64,000 nt of DNA from Planctomycetota bacterium. GTDB taxonomy: Bacteria; Planctomycetota; JAMOSO01. The notes below the pieces were generated by a model that was given only the letters and a program-made list of their open reading frames with translations, ran no database searches and was not told the DNA's origin. The position numbers and the translations under genes were made by a program. Of this stretch, positions 9,419 through 18,753 are shown in pieces. Every line of letters starts with the position of its first letter. The stretch's first letter is position 1. The stretch is taken from contig JAMOSO010000050.1 of assembly GCA_027063065.1 (NCBI GenBank), forward strand, positions 36,067-100,066, written 5' to 3'.

Positions 9419-9653
9419 CATTATAAAAGGTAGCAACTTAAAACAAATTGTTAAAAAATATATGAATTTAGATAAAATATTAGAAGATTTAGATCAAGAT
9501 ATTAAAAAAGATATTGCAGAAGCAACTAAAGACACATTTGATGCTATAAAAAATGCAAAAATGACTAGTGAACTTCGCAAGGTTTTAAAAAACAAACAAA
9601 GATACAAGCCCCCAAAACAAAAAGTATCACCAAATCATAAACGAGGATGTTAA
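9414..9653 (+). CDS. Small lysine-rich hypothetical protein (doubtful)
   Basis: An open frame of 79 codons from GTG 9414, or 63 from ATG 9462, between dapL and ahcY. The product is highly charged and likely helical (ILEDLDQDIKKDIAEATK), with a basic tail rich in Lys, Pro and Gln. Neither start has a recognisable ribosome binding site, and the GTG sits within the dapL hairpin. I recognise no family. Codon use resembles its neighbours, and the charge-periodic sequence argues mildly for a real protein. Confidence 0.35.
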   Translation: MDIIKGSNLKQIVKKYMNLDKILEDLDQDIKKDIAEATKDTFDAIKNAKMTSELRKVLKNKQRYKPPKQKVSPNHKRGC

Positions 9654-9673
9654 ACGTGCTAAGGCATACAACG

Positions 9674-9727
9674 AAAGGTTGAGCAAGTACAACGCAACTC
9701 TCTTTGCTAGCTAAGTCATAAACCTTT
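9674..9727 (+). promoter_or_regulatory. Possible structured leader of ahcY
   Basis: The 123-base region before ahcY can fold. AAAGGTT (9674-9680) pairs with AACCTTT (9721-9727). Inside, GTTG (9678-9681) with CAAC (9690-9693) and AGCAA (9682-9686) with TTGCT (9704-9708) could form an H-type pseudoknot (GTTG and the outer stem compete for three bases). It does not match the SAH riboswitch consensus as I know it. Confidence 0.25.
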
Positions 9728-9776
9728 AAACTAACGTTAATTAAAAATATTTATTGTTATTATTAAAGGAAATAAT

Positions 9777-11183
9777 ATGGCTGATGATTTTAAAGTAGCT
9801 GATATGAGCCTCGCAGATTGGGGTCGTAAAGAATTAGACGTTGCCGAGCACGAGATGCCAGGTCTAATGTCTATCCGCAAAAAATACTCTGCGGACAAAC
9901 CTCTTAAAGGAGTACGCATAATGGGGTCATTACATATGACTATCCAAACTGCCGTACTAATAGAAACTTTAGTAGAACTTGGCGCCGACGTACGTTGGTG
10001 TAGTTGTAATATATTTTCAACACAAGACCACGCCGCCGCTGCCATTGCAAAAACTGGTGTGCCTGTTTTTGCTTGGAAAGGCGAAACCTTAGAAGAATAC
10101 TGGGACTGCACTCTTAAAGCTCTAACTTGGCCAGATGGTTCTGGCCCACAATTAATCGTTGATGACGGTGGCGATGCTACAATTTTAATACATAAAGGCT
10201 ACGAACTAGAAAACGGTTCTGACTGGGTAAACGAAGATTCTGAAAGCCACGAAGAAAGCGTTATTAAAGCTCTTCTTAAAAAAGTACATGCCGACAATAA
10301 TGGAAAATGGCATAAAGTTGTTGCCGAGTGGAAAGGTGTATCAGAAGAAACCACCACTGGTGTTCACCGCTTATACCAACGCCTAGAAGAAGGCAAACTA
10401 CTTGTTCCTGCAATTAATGTAAACGATTCTGTAACTAAATCTAAATTTGATAATTTATATGGTTGTCGCGAATCTTTAGCCGATGGTATTAAACGAGCTA
10501 CAGATGTGATGATTGCCGGCAAAGTTGCTGTTGTAATTGGATATGGCGATGTTGGTAAAGGCTGTGCCCAATCAATGCGTGGTTTTGGAGCAAGAGTTAT
10601 AGTAACCGAAATAGACCCGATTTGTGCATTACAAGCGTCAATGGAAGGCTTTGAAGTCGCTACTGTTGAAGATACCTTAGGTACTGGTGACATATACGTT
10701 ACTACCACCGGTAATTTTGGCGTCATCACCGCCGAACACATGCTACAAATGAAAGACCAAGCCATAGTTTGTAACATTGGACACTTTGATAATGAAATAG
10801 AAGTCGATGCCCTTGAAAAAACTAATGGCGTTAAAAAGCTAACTATTAAGCCTCAGGTTGATAGATATACAATGCCAAATGGAAATTGTATTTATATGCT
10901 TGCCGAAGGACGCTTAGTTAATTTAGGCTGCGCCACAGGTCACCCTTCTTTTGTAATGTCAAATTCGTTTGCCAATCAAACATTGGCTCAAATAGATTTA
11001 TGGAACAACAAAGATAAATATGAAGTTGGTGTTTATCGTCTATCTAAAAAATTAGATGAAGAAGTTGCCAGATTACACTTAGAAAAAATTGGTGTTAAAT
11101 TAACTACACTAAGTAAAAAACAAGCTGATTATATTGGCGTACCTGTCGAAGGCCCTTACAAGCCTGAACATTACCGCTACTAG
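9777..11183 (+). CDS. ahcY: Adenosylhomocysteinase
   Basis: Hydrolyses S-adenosylhomocysteine to adenosine and homocysteine, removing the inhibitory product of methylation. It has 468 residues, the long form typical of bacteria. The NAD-binding motif GYGDVGKG lies near residues 260-267; upstream are the substrate-domain SLHMTIQTA segment and TTTGVHRL. The C-terminus KPEHYRY supplies the conserved Lys and Tyr that reach the neighbouring subunit's NAD. AAAGGA 8 bases upstream supports ATG 9777. It is followed by a strong bidirectional terminator shared with the convergent manC. Confidence 0.97.
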   Translation: MADDFKVADMSLADWGRKELDVAEHEMPGLMSIRKKYSADKPLKGVRIMGSLHMTIQTAVLIETLVELGADVRWCSCNIFSTQDHAAAAIAKTGVPVFAWKGETLEEYWDCTLKALTWPDGSGPQLIVDDGGDATILIHKGYELENGSDWVNEDSESHEESVIKALLKKVHADNNGKWHKVVAEWKGVSEETTTGVHRLYQRLEEGKLLVPAINVNDSVTKSKFDNLYGCRESLADGIKRATDVMIAGKVAVVIGYGDVGKGCAQSMRGFGARVIVTEIDPICALQASMEGFEVATVEDTLGTGDIYVTTTGNFGVITAEHMLQMKDQAIVCNIGHFDNEIEVDALEKTNGVKKLTIKPQVDRYTMPNGNCIYMLAEGRLVNLGCATGHPSFVMSNSFANQTLAQIDLWNNKDKYEVGVYRLSKKLDEEVARLHLEKIGVKLTTLSKKQADYIGVPVEGPYKPEHYRY

Positions 11184-11201
11184 AAGTAACAATATATAAA
11201 T

Positions 11202-11236
11202 AAAAAAGCCTCTGCAAATTTAACAGAGGCTTTTTT
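11202..11236. terminator. Bidirectional terminator between ahcY and manC
   Basis: GC-rich stem GCCTCTG (11208-11214) / CAGAGGC (11224-11230), flanked by six A and six T, so it works in both directions for the two convergent genes. Confidence 0.92.
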
Positions 11237-11245
11237 ATTTATCTC

Positions 11246-12307
11246 TTATAAAATATCCGCACGCCCTTTCAAATCAATAGCTTTTAAAGCTTCTTTTATC
11301 TTTTGATCACTACTTGCAGGGCAAATCAATAACGCATCTGCAGTATCAACCACAACAGTATCTTGCATATCAATTAAAACCACCTCTTTATTGGCTGGTA
11401 CATTAATAATATTATCTGAACTATCAATTAAAATAGCATTGCCATTGGCTACTGCGTTTTTATTTTTATCTTTTAAATAATAAGGCCTTACTGCTGACCA
11501 ACTACCAACATCATCCCAATCAAAATCAGCTTCAACAGTAAAAATTGATTTAACATGCTCCATAATACCAAAATCAATGGATATTTTGGGTAAAGTAGCA
11601 TAAACCTCGGCCAACAATTCATCATTATCAACATCAGACATAATTCTATCTAAACCTACCGAAAGCTTTGGCAAATACATTTTAATTGCATCTAAAATTA
11701 TAGCTGTCTTCCACAAAAATATACCGCCATTCCAATAATAATTGCCAGAATTTACAAATTGTTCTGCCAATTCTAATTGAGGTTTTTCGCAAAATTTATC
11801 AACTTTATATACACCTGCTTCTTCCATATCACCACGTTTAATATAACCATACGCTGTCGCAGCAAAAGTGGGCTTTATACCAATAGTAATAAATCCTTTT
11901 TTATCTTCGGCCAACCTTGCAGCCGTCTTTATAACATTAGCAAAAGATTCAACTGGGTTAATAGAGTGATCTGCTGGCAATAAACACATAACAGACTCAG
12001 AATCAATTAAATGTAGTCGAGCGGCCGCTAAACCCACACAAGCTGATGTATCCCTACCAAAAGGCTCAATAATCAATTGTTCAGCTTTAAAATTAGGCAC
12101 TATCTCAACTATTTTTGCTCCCTGCGATGGGTTAGTACATACAAAAATACGGTCATCTGGCAAAAAACTACGCAAACGATTTATTGTCTCTTCTATCATA
12201 GACTGTTCAGAAGTAATTGAAATTAACTGCTTTGGCATCTCTCGACGACTAATCGGCCAAAATCTAGTTCCACTACCACCCGCCATTATTACTGCATATA
12301 TATTCAT
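11246..12307 (-). CDS. manC: Mannose-1-phosphate guanylyltransferase
   Basis: Makes GDP-mannose from mannose-1-phosphate and GTP for surface polysaccharide or glycan synthesis. The 353-residue protein is the single-domain form without the C-terminal isomerase. The nucleotidyltransferase signature AGGSGTRFWPISR is at residues 9-21, followed by PKQLI. The CEKP motif, the segment NYYWNGGIFLWK and FDWDDVGSW are typical. The ATG at 12307 has GGTGGA 7 bases upstream; a longer upstream frame would overlap the previous gene and is rejected. Only one base separates it from the M15-like gene, so the two are coupled. Confidence 0.92.
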   Translation of the reverse strand: MNIYAVIMAGGSGTRFWPISRREMPKQLISITSEQSMIEETINRLRSFLPDDRIFVCTNPSQGAKIVEIVPNFKAEQLIIEPFGRDTSACVGLAAARLHLIDSESVMCLLPADHSINPVESFANVIKTAARLAEDKKGFITIGIKPTFAATAYGYIKRGDMEEAGVYKVDKFCEKPQLELAEQFVNSGNYYWNGGIFLWKTAIILDAIKMYLPKLSVGLDRIMSDVDNDELLAEVYATLPKISIDFGIMEHVKSIFTVEADFDWDDVGSWSAVRPYYLKDKNKNAVANGNAILIDSSDNIINVPANKEVVLIDMQDTVVVDTADALLICPASSDQKIKEALKAIDLKGRADIL

Positions 12308-12308
12308 A

Positions 12309-13403
12309 TTATTTCCACCAAATAAAATTTTTAATTTTGCCAGCTTGTTGCGACACACCCCAAACAGAAGAGTACCCCCTACAATCAATTTGAATCTCTA
12401 CTGGCTGTTTAGAATTTGTTAATTTTGACTCTGTTATGCCTATGCCTCCCTTAGGAATAGCTCTTTTTACCTCTAAATTGCGAATAATTTTAGCCAAGAT
12501 AACAGCATCTAATCTATCCACTTGACCATCTTTATTAATATCATCCATAACCCCATCATTATCTTCATCAATTATAAATGTTACAGCATCGCCATAAATA
12601 TGTCTGCTAAACAAAGATGCACCTTTAACAGACGCATTATATCTAGGCGAACGATACCCTTCTAAGACTTTGATTTTTTTAGTAATTAATCCTGTTTTTA
12701 TAAATTTTAAAGTTATTACCCTCAATTTTTCCATAAGTTTAGGACTAATAAAAGCATAAGGCAAATGACTTGTCTGACCTATGGAAGAAGGACATAAAAA
12801 ATCTTTAAGCGCGTAACCTGGAATAATTTCTAACTCTAATAAAGGAGGTGTTACTGCAAACATATATTTTGGTTTCTGATAATAACGCGCTTTATTTTTA
12901 ATCCACTTAGGCGCCTGCCTAGAGGATATATCTGGATATGTATAAGTACGCGGGTAAGAATTTAGCACATCTGTAAAATTAGTCATAACCACCAACAACA
13001 GCTTATCTTGCGACTGAATACCAGCCATTTTATAATCTACAACTATTTCAAAAGTACCTGCTTCATTGGGAGCAACACAATCAAAACTTCGCTTAGCCGT
13101 AGCTGCAATTTGACCGCCAACATTAATCCAATGATCTGGAAAACTAACATTCACAAAAGGTAGTCTTGTTCGACTTTGTCTTGTGCCAATTAAAATATTA
13201 AATTCTTGATTAGGATATAAAAAATACACACCGTTATTTTCTAATCTTAAAGTAAGAGATGTTTTAGCATCCTTAAGCTGAAACCAAATTCCACCTGATT
13301 TCTTAACTGGACTTTGCACAAGCAGCACTATGCTTACAATCAAAAGCCCCACTATCAAAGCTAACCCCGTATGATGTTTCCAAGTCATAAATGAATTGTA
13401 CAT
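12309..13403 (-). CDS. Membrane-anchored peptidase M15A-like protein, zinc ligands substituted
   Basis: A 364-residue protein with one N-terminal membrane anchor (about residues 12-30), a beta-rich region to ~170, then a D-Ala-D-Ala carboxypeptidase-like domain. The M15 core is recognisable: EGYRSPRYN (248-256), SRHIYGDAVT (266-275) and IDCRGYSSVWG (339-349). In active M15A enzymes the ligands are His, Asp and His; here they read H268, T275 and Q338, so zinc binding is probably lost. An acidic loop DEDNDGVMDD (279-288) followed by NKDGQVD looks like a dockerin or EF-hand type calcium site. It is translated just before manC, suggesting an envelope role. ATG 13388 is an alternative start. Confidence 0.68.
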   Translation of the reverse strand: MYNSFMTWKHHTGLALIVGLLIVSIVLLVQSPVKKSGGIWFQLKDAKTSLTLRLENNGVYFLYPNQEFNILIGTRQSRTRLPFVNVSFPDHWINVGGQIAATAKRSFDCVAPNEAGTFEIVVDYKMAGIQSQDKLLLVVMTNFTDVLNSYPRTYTYPDISSRQAPKWIKNKARYYQKPKYMFAVTPPLLELEIIPGYALKDFLCPSSIGQTSHLPYAFISPKLMEKLRVITLKFIKTGLITKKIKVLEGYRSPRYNASVKGASLFSRHIYGDAVTFIIDEDNDGVMDDINKDGQVDRLDAVILAKIIRNLEVKRAIPKGGIGITESKLTNSKQPVEIQIDCRGYSSVWGVSQQAGKIKNFIWWK

Positions 13404-13550
13404 AATAATATATAAAAATGAATTGAATAATTAGTATCTTCCAATCAAAATTAATTTAAAAATTATCTAAATTAATAGTTTTTAAAAAACTCAATTGTTC
13501 AACCAACCTAATTTCTTTATTATATACGCTCTGATTTTAAGGAATTTCAA

Positions 13551-14750
13551 ATGAATAGCATTAAAGAAGCCATTGAAGCAATCAAAAATGGTGAGATAAT
13601 AGTTGTTGTAGATAATGAGGATCGTGAAAACGAAGGTGACTTGGTGATGGCTGCCGAAAAGGCAACCCCTGAGGCAATTAATTTTATGGCGACCCACGGG
13701 CGTGGGTTAATTTGTTTGCCATTAACTGCTGAAAAAATTCATCAACTACATATACCGATGATGACAAGCGAAAATCAGTGCCCATTAGGCACCGCATTTA
13801 CAGTGTCTATCGAAGCTCGTAAAGGCACCACAACAGGCATTTCTGCCGCAGAAAGATGCCTAACAGTACAAACAGCTATTAAACCAGATGCAAAACCACA
13901 AGACATAATATCACCTGGACATATCTTTCCACTTCGTGCTACAAATGGTGGAGTATTAAGACGTGCTGGCCATACAGAAGCAGCAATTGATTTAGCAAAA
14001 TTAGCTGGCTTAAATCCCTCTGGTTTAATATGCGAAATCATGAACGATGATGGTAGCATGGCTAGATTGCCAGATTTAGAAAAATACGTTATCAAACATA
14101 ATCTTAAACTTATTAGTATTGCAGATTTAATAAGTTATCGATTAGAAACAGAAACTATCATCCAACCAGATGCTGTTGTAACATTACCCACAAAATTTGG
14201 CGAATTTAAAATGCACCTATATATTGGGCCAGATGGCAAAGAACATATTGCCATGACTATGGGACTAGATGGCAAAACAACACAAGAGCCAACATTGATA
14301 CGAGTACATTCTGAATGTTTGACTGGTGATTTATTTGGCTCTTTAAGATGTGATTGTCAATCACAACTGCACGCAGCACTAAAAGCTGTGGCAAAAGAAG
14401 GACGCGGAGCTGTTATTTATATGCGTCAAGAAGGACGCGGTATAGGTTTAGCTGCTAAAATGAAAGCGTATAACCTACAAGATCAAGGGCGAGATACTGT
14501 AGAAGCCAATGAAGATTTAGGTTTTAAAGCCGATTTACGCGATTACGGCATTGGTGCGCAAATTATAAGTAACTTAGGATTGAGAAAATTAAAATTATTA
14601 ACTAATAATCCTAAAAAAATTATTGGTATAGAAGCCTATGGGCTTGAGGTGGTTCAAAGAGTGCCTATTGAAATCGAACCCCACGAATGTAATCTAAATT
14701 ATTTAAAGACTAAAAAAGAGCGCATGGGACATATCATGCGACATATATAA
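13551..14750 (+). CDS. ribBA: RibBA: DHBP synthase / GTP cyclohydrolase II
   Basis: Bifunctional first enzyme of riboflavin synthesis, 399 residues. The N-terminal RibB half makes dihydroxybutanone phosphate; it has [11 protein letters not shown] (residues 22-32) and the conserved [10 protein letters not shown]. The C-terminal RibA half opens the GTP ring. Its zinc cysteines are C256, C267 and C269, followed by RQEGRGIGL and NNPKK. Both halves look intact. AAGGA precedes the ATG. The leader is only ~150 bases and shows no FMN riboswitch. ribH follows after 8 bases. Confidence 0.96.
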   Translation: MNSIKEAIEAIKNGEIIVVVDNEDRENEGDLVMAAEKATPEAINFMATHGRGLICLPLTAEKIHQLHIPMMTSENQCPLGTAFTVSIEARKGTTTGISAAERCLTVQTAIKPDAKPQDIISPGHIFPLRATNGGVLRRAGHTEAAIDLAKLAGLNPSGLICEIMNDDGSMARLPDLEKYVIKHNLKLISIADLISYRLETETIIQPDAVVTLPTKFGEFKMHLYIGPDGKEHIAMTMGLDGKTTQEPTLIRVHSECLTGDLFGSLRCDCQSQLHAALKAVAKEGRGAVIYMRQEGRGIGLAAKMKAYNLQDQGRDTVEANEDLGFKADLRDYGIGAQIISNLGLRKLKLLTNNPKKIIGIEAYGLEVVQRVPIEIEPHECNLNYLKTKKERMGHIMRHI

Positions 14751-14758
14751 AGGCTATT

Positions 14759-15244
14759 ATGTCAGAAACTAAACTTACCAATGTATACTCTGGTTCGCTT
14801 GCTACCCCAACAGGTAAATTTGCAATAGTATGTGCCAGATTCAACACACCTGTAACTATGAGTTTATTTAATGCTGCTAAAGAAACATTATTAAACCATG
14901 GAGTATCCCCAGAAAACATCAGTGAAGCATGGGTGCCAGGCGCTTATGAAATTCCTTTAATTGCACAAAAATTTGCGTCTAAAAAAGACTATTCTGCCGT
15001 AATTTGTCTAGGGGCTGTAATAAAAGGAGACACTCCTCATTTTGACTTTGTAGCTGGAGAAAGTGCTAAAGGCATAATGGATATAGGTTTAAAATATTCC
15101 AAACCTATAATTTTTGGAATACTAACCGTCAATACACAAGAACAAGCTTGGGAACGAGCTACATGGGAAAGTGGCAACAAAGGTAGCGAATCTGCCCTAA
15201 CTGCCATTGAAATGGTAAATTTAATAAGCAGAATAGATACGTGA
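14759..15244 (+). CDS. ribH: 6,7-dimethyl-8-ribityllumazine synthase
   Basis: Condenses the RibB product with the pyrimidine intermediate, the penultimate riboflavin step; it usually forms large icosahedral or pentameric assemblies. The 161-residue length is normal. Motifs are CARFN near residue 26, VPGAYEIPL, GAVIKGDTPHFDFV (with the catalytic His) and the ILTVNT segment. It forms an operon with ribBA and overlaps the following phosphoesterase by four bases (GTGA). ribD and ribE are not in the window. Confidence 0.96.
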   Translation: MSETKLTNVYSGSLATPTGKFAIVCARFNTPVTMSLFNAAKETLLNHGVSPENISEAWVPGAYEIPLIAQKFASKKDYSAVICLGAVIKGDTPHFDFVAGESAKGIMDIGLKYSKPIIFGILTVNTQEQAWERATWESGNKGSESALTAIEMVNLISRIDT

Positions 15245-15981
15245 TTGCTTTAATTTCAGACATTCACTCAAACATAGAAGCTCTTAGTGCTGTACTTGAA
15301 GACATCAAGTCACGCGATATAGATAAAATATACTGTTTAGGTGATGTTATTGGCTATGGCCCCAACCCAAAAGAATGTTTGGAACTAGCAAAGCATTTTG
15401 ATGTTTGCCTAATGGGCAATCACGAATACGCCGTCTTATATGGCGCTGAAAACTTTAATCCACGAGCCGCTAAAGCAATCGATTGGACTAGAGCTCAATT
15501 ATTTGAAAAAAATGAAACAGGCAAAAACAATTTACAGTTTATTAAATCTTTAAAACAAATTTACGTCGAAGGTGATTTAACCATGGTACACGCATCGCCT
15601 AGACAACCAATTAAAGAATACCTATTACCTGCCGATATACGCAATCCAACCAAATTAGACGCAAACTTTGCTTTATTTGATCGCGTTTGCATTACGGGAC
15701 ATACTCACCACCCTGGAGTATTTTTACCAGGATACTCTTTTGAAAAACCATCAGATATAATGAATATTTATATGCTTGATTCCGACGAAAGAGCCATTTT
15801 AAATGTTGGTTCAGTTGGACAAAGTAGAGATGGCAATAATGACGCATGCTATGCAACCTTTGACGGTGATGCCATTGTGTTTAGAAGAGTAAAATATGAC
15901 TTTATGACTACTATGAAAAAAATCAGAGCCATAAATCTATTAGACAATTCCCTAGCTGACCGCTTGGCAGCTGGGCGATAA
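15241..15981 (+). CDS. Metallophosphoesterase (YfcE/serine-threonine phosphatase-like)
   Basis: A 246-residue cytoplasmic calcineurin-like phosphoesterase. Metal-binding motifs appear in order: SDIHSN (residues 5-10), GDVIGYGPNP (34-43), GNHEYA (near 58), VHASPR (near 118) and GHTHHP (near 156). The GTG start overlaps the ribH stop, so it is coupled to riboflavin synthesis. A role in dephosphorylating the riboflavin intermediate, a step whose enzyme is often unassigned, is a tempting guess from position only. Confidence 0.88.
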   Translation: MIALISDIHSNIEALSAVLEDIKSRDIDKIYCLGDVIGYGPNPKECLELAKHFDVCLMGNHEYAVLYGAENFNPRAAKAIDWTRAQLFEKNETGKNNLQFIKSLKQIYVEGDLTMVHASPRQPIKEYLLPADIRNPTKLDANFALFDRVCITGHTHHPGVFLPGYSFEKPSDIMNIYMLDSDERAILNVGSVGQSRDGNNDACYATFDGDAIVFRRVKYDFMTTMKKIRAINLLDNSLADRLAAGR

Positions 15982-16000
15982 TTATAGGGCGCGAATACGG

Positions 16001-17125
16001 GTGCGCCGTCCAGACTTTACCGACATTGATTGGTTGTTAATGCTGGCTGTTTTTGCCGCCGTTACCATGGGAGTGGTGTTTATATGGAGTGCCTCGCACA
16101 ACCCTGACGGCACTGTAAGCATGCGAGCTCCTATCAAACAATGTATATGGGCAACAGTAGGTTTTATAATTTTTTTAATTACTGCAAGAATTGATTATAA
16201 CCTTTTTAGACGCTATGGATTTTTTATATTTATAAGCAATGTTATAATTTTAGGATTATTATTTACACCTTTAGGTTCTGAAGTAAATAATTCACGTGCA
16301 TGGATTCGCATTGGAGGATTTTCTATTCAACCATCTGAATTTATGAAACTATCCTTAATTATTGGTATGAGTCGCTACCTTATGCGAGAGAAAAACCTCC
16401 ACTCAGCGCCTCATCTTATTATGCCTATATTAATAATGGCAGTTCCAATTGCTTTAATTTTAAAGCAACCTGACTTAGGAACAGCAATTACATTGCTACC
16501 TATTTTTTGTGCAATTATGTACATAGGTGGAGTATCTCGCAAACATTTGTTTATGTCTTTTTTTGCATTTATTGGTTTGGCTCTAACTATGTGGTTTGGC
16601 AATATTATGACGGACTATCAAAAAAGGCGTATATTTGCATTTTTAAATCCAGATGAATACCGTGTCGATGAAGCTTATCAATTAATTCAATCCAAAATAG
16701 CTATTGGATCGGGTGGTTTTTGGGGAATGGGTATCGGAGAAGGCTATCAAAATCGCTTTGGATACCTGCCAACTGTAACAAAAAATAATGATTTTATTTT
16801 TGCAGTAATTGCTGAAGAATCTGGCTTTATTGGCATCACATTTTTAACCGTCTTATTTCTCATAATCGGGCTTGCCATCGCCTCAACTGCCATAAAAACC
16901 AGAGAACCATTTGCTAGATTATTTTGTATGGGCGTTTTTGGATGGATTATGGGGCAATTTTTTGTCAATTGCGGTGTAGCGCTAGGATTATTGCCAACAA
17001 CAGGTGTTCCTCTTGTATTTGTATCTTCTGGCGGCTCGTCATTAATTTCAATATTTATAGCTTTAGGTATCGTAACCAATATCAGAATTAACAAAAAGTC
17101 TTATATTCATTCAACTAAAACCTAA
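16001..17125 (+). CDS. rodA: Rod shape-determining protein RodA (SEDS glycosyltransferase)
   Basis: SEDS-family peptidoglycan polymerase for lateral wall growth, 374 residues with about ten membrane segments. Typical features are SAS in the first segment, the PSEF motif near 112, KQPDLGTA near 157, and the extracellular loop with KNNDFIFAVIAEESG, which carries the essential Asp. The C-terminal GVPLVFVSSGGSSLI is standard. The start is taken as GTG 16001, which gives a short cytoplasmic N-terminus before DWLLML; the ribosome binding site is weak. It lies 19 bases after the phosphoesterase. Its partner class B PBP is not in the window. Confidence 0.9.
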   Translation: MRRPDFTDIDWLLMLAVFAAVTMGVVFIWSASHNPDGTVSMRAPIKQCIWATVGFIIFLITARIDYNLFRRYGFFIFISNVIILGLLFTPLGSEVNNSRAWIRIGGFSIQPSEFMKLSLIIGMSRYLMREKNLHSAPHLIMPILIMAVPIALILKQPDLGTAITLLPIFCAIMYIGGVSRKHLFMSFFAFIGLALTMWFGNIMTDYQKRRIFAFLNPDEYRVDEAYQLIQSKIAIGSGGFWGMGIGEGYQNRFGYLPTVTKNNDFIFAVIAEESGFIGITFLTVLFLIIGLAIASTAIKTREPFARLFCMGVFGWIMGQFFVNCGVALGLLPTTGVPLVFVSSGGSSLISIFIALGIVTNIRINKKSYIHSTKT

Positions 17126-17163
17126 ATTATATTTTAAACTGTCAGCTCAACGAACTGCAAATA

Positions 17164-18378
17164 TCATGTGATTTTGCACGATTGCACTTGGTTTCGTCCC
17201 TGTTCCTTAGCTTTATACAACGCCTCATCTGCATTCTTTACTATAATGTCTGGTTCAAATACAGTACCTCCTTCCGTACTTGACACACCAATACTCAAAG
17301 TTACAACTCCTGCTGGTAAGGAATGCTTATTAGAAATATTCATTTTTTCAATAGCAGCTCTAATTATCTCAGCTACATATACTGCATTATCAAGAGATGT
17401 ATTTGGCAACAAAACAATAAATTCTTCACCTCCATAACGGGCACAGAAATCACTTGGTCTTTTAAGACATTCTTTTATCTTTTTAGCAACTTTTTGCAAA
17501 CATGCATCTCCATCAACATGGCCATAAGTATCATTATACATTTTGAAATTATCTATATCACACATAAATACAGACAATGGTTCTTGACTCCTACGACTAC
17601 GCCCAATTTCTTTTAATAAAGTTTCTGAAAAACTGCGACGATTTGGAATGCCAGTCAAAGCATCAATTACAGCCTGCTGTTGCATTACTTGATAAGCTTG
17701 AGTTATTTTTTTGCCAGCAACGACTATGCCCAATACACCTACAAAAGCAATCAAAATATGCCCTACCAAAAGAGATAATAGTGGAATATGCATCACAAAA
17801 GGCAATGTAACGCTAATACCACCTCTGACATCACCTTCCTTATAACCCTGCCATTGATGACATTTTAAACAAGACTTTTGAGTAATTAAAGGAGCCATAT
17901 AAAAATAATAATTTTTCCCTCCTTTTTGAAAAAATATTCCTTTTTCTTTTACACCTTGTTCAAATTTTTGTAAGAAATCTTTTTCTATTGCAATAGGTTT
18001 GTTTTGCGGACGAATAGGCTTAAGACTGGTAATATGAAATTGTATCCCATCACGTTCTTGGGCTACTTCAGAAATCTGTCGAGTCATAAATGCAGGGTTT
18101 ATCTTCGTTAGAGTTACATTATCATTTACCTTGATATCTCTCATCGGCACATCAAGGTATGGATTTGGTAATGTATTTTTTGTAACCTTAGCATACAAAC
18201 CGCCATGACGTGCATTCCATGTGCGAGTTATTACAACTTGATCAAAAAAACTTCTTGCTGTTTGCAAAGCAATATTTTCTTGGCCGTTTTTTGCGCTGTT
18301 ATAACTCCATAAAAAAGACCCTATAATCAACAACAACCATGACAAAACAGCAATAATGAGTAACTTTTGAGATTTCAT
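17164..18378 (-). CDS. Diguanylate cyclase with heme-c type sensor domain
   Basis: A 404-residue inner-membrane signalling protein. A membrane segment (6-24) and a second one (~198-221) bracket a periplasmic Tll0287-like (DUF3365) sensor domain. It carries a C-x-x-C-H cytochrome-c type heme site at C170-H174. The cytoplasmic GGDEF domain begins at DALTGIPNRR (239-248); the active site is GGEEF (316-320) and the product-inhibition site R-P-S-D is at 307-310, so it should make cyclic di-GMP with feedback control. It stands alone, convergent with rodA. A redox, gas or light cue sensed through heme is likely; the actual signal is inferred. Confidence 0.9.
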   Translation of the reverse strand: MKSQKLLIIAVLSWLLLIIGSFLWSYNSAKNGQENIALQTARSFFDQVVITRTWNARHGGLYAKVTKNTLPNPYLDVPMRDIKVNDNVTLTKINPAFMTRQISEVAQERDGIQFHITSLKPIRPQNKPIAIEKDFLQKFEQGVKEKGIFFQKGGKNYYFYMAPLITQKSCLKCHQWQGYKEGDVRGGISVTLPFVMHIPLLSLLVGHILIAFVGVLGIVVAGKKITQAYQVMQQQAVIDALTGIPNRRSFSETLLKEIGRSRRSQEPLSVFMCDIDNFKMYNDTYGHVDGDACLQKVAKKIKECLKRPSDFCARYGGEEFIVLLPNTSLDNAVYVAEIIRAAIEKMNISNKHSLPAGVVTLSIGVSSTEGGTVFEPDIIVKNADEALYKAKEQGRNQVQSCKIT

Positions 18379-18753
18379 ATTATATTATCCAATAAAACAC
18401 CTAACTTTTTAACGCGGTAAAACTGTGTATTTATCCATTATAAACAACAAGTACCAAGCGATAAGTAAATATTATACACTTTAAATAATTTGTATAGCAC
18501 AAAATATAATAACATACACATAAAGCAACGATATCTACTTGTGCATATTTACATCACATAAAAGACCACGAAAAATCTTCTATTGTCAAACCAGGTTGTT
18601 AATTAACTTTTTATTTTTAGGATATCTTCTCAAATATGATTTAAAAAGCAGACATCTCTACTTTACGGAAAAGTAGAGACATTTTAACTTTGCTTTGACA
18701 ATAGTCGATATTAAACTTGACGAATAATTTTGATTCTCTAGGATATCTCGACT
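18379..18753. other. 375-base structured intergenic region
   Basis: No gene is supported here. An 11-bp inverted repeat (CTATTGTCAAA at 18580-18590, TTTGACAATAG at 18694-18704) encloses a hairpin (TCTCTACTTT / AAAGTAGAGA at 18655-18679). A 10-bp direct repeat TAGGATATCT occurs at 18618-18627 and 18739-18748, the second just before gmk. This could be a leader RNA, an operator region, or a relic of a small mobile element. Confidence 0.5.
18655..18679. terminator. Perfect hairpin upstream of gmk
   Basis: A 10-bp perfect stem with a 5-base loop (ACGGA), followed by CATTTTAACTTT. It could be an attenuator or terminator ahead of gmk, or part of the larger folded region described above. Confidence 0.4.

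Noticed and set aside
13404-13550. FMN riboswitch upstream of ribBA
   Set aside because: The leader is short and AT-rich and lacks the conserved FMN element segments.
17164-18378. Plus-strand frames opposite the diguanylate cyclase
   Set aside because: The minus-strand gene has complete GGDEF, I-site and heme motifs; the opposite frames are short and featureless.
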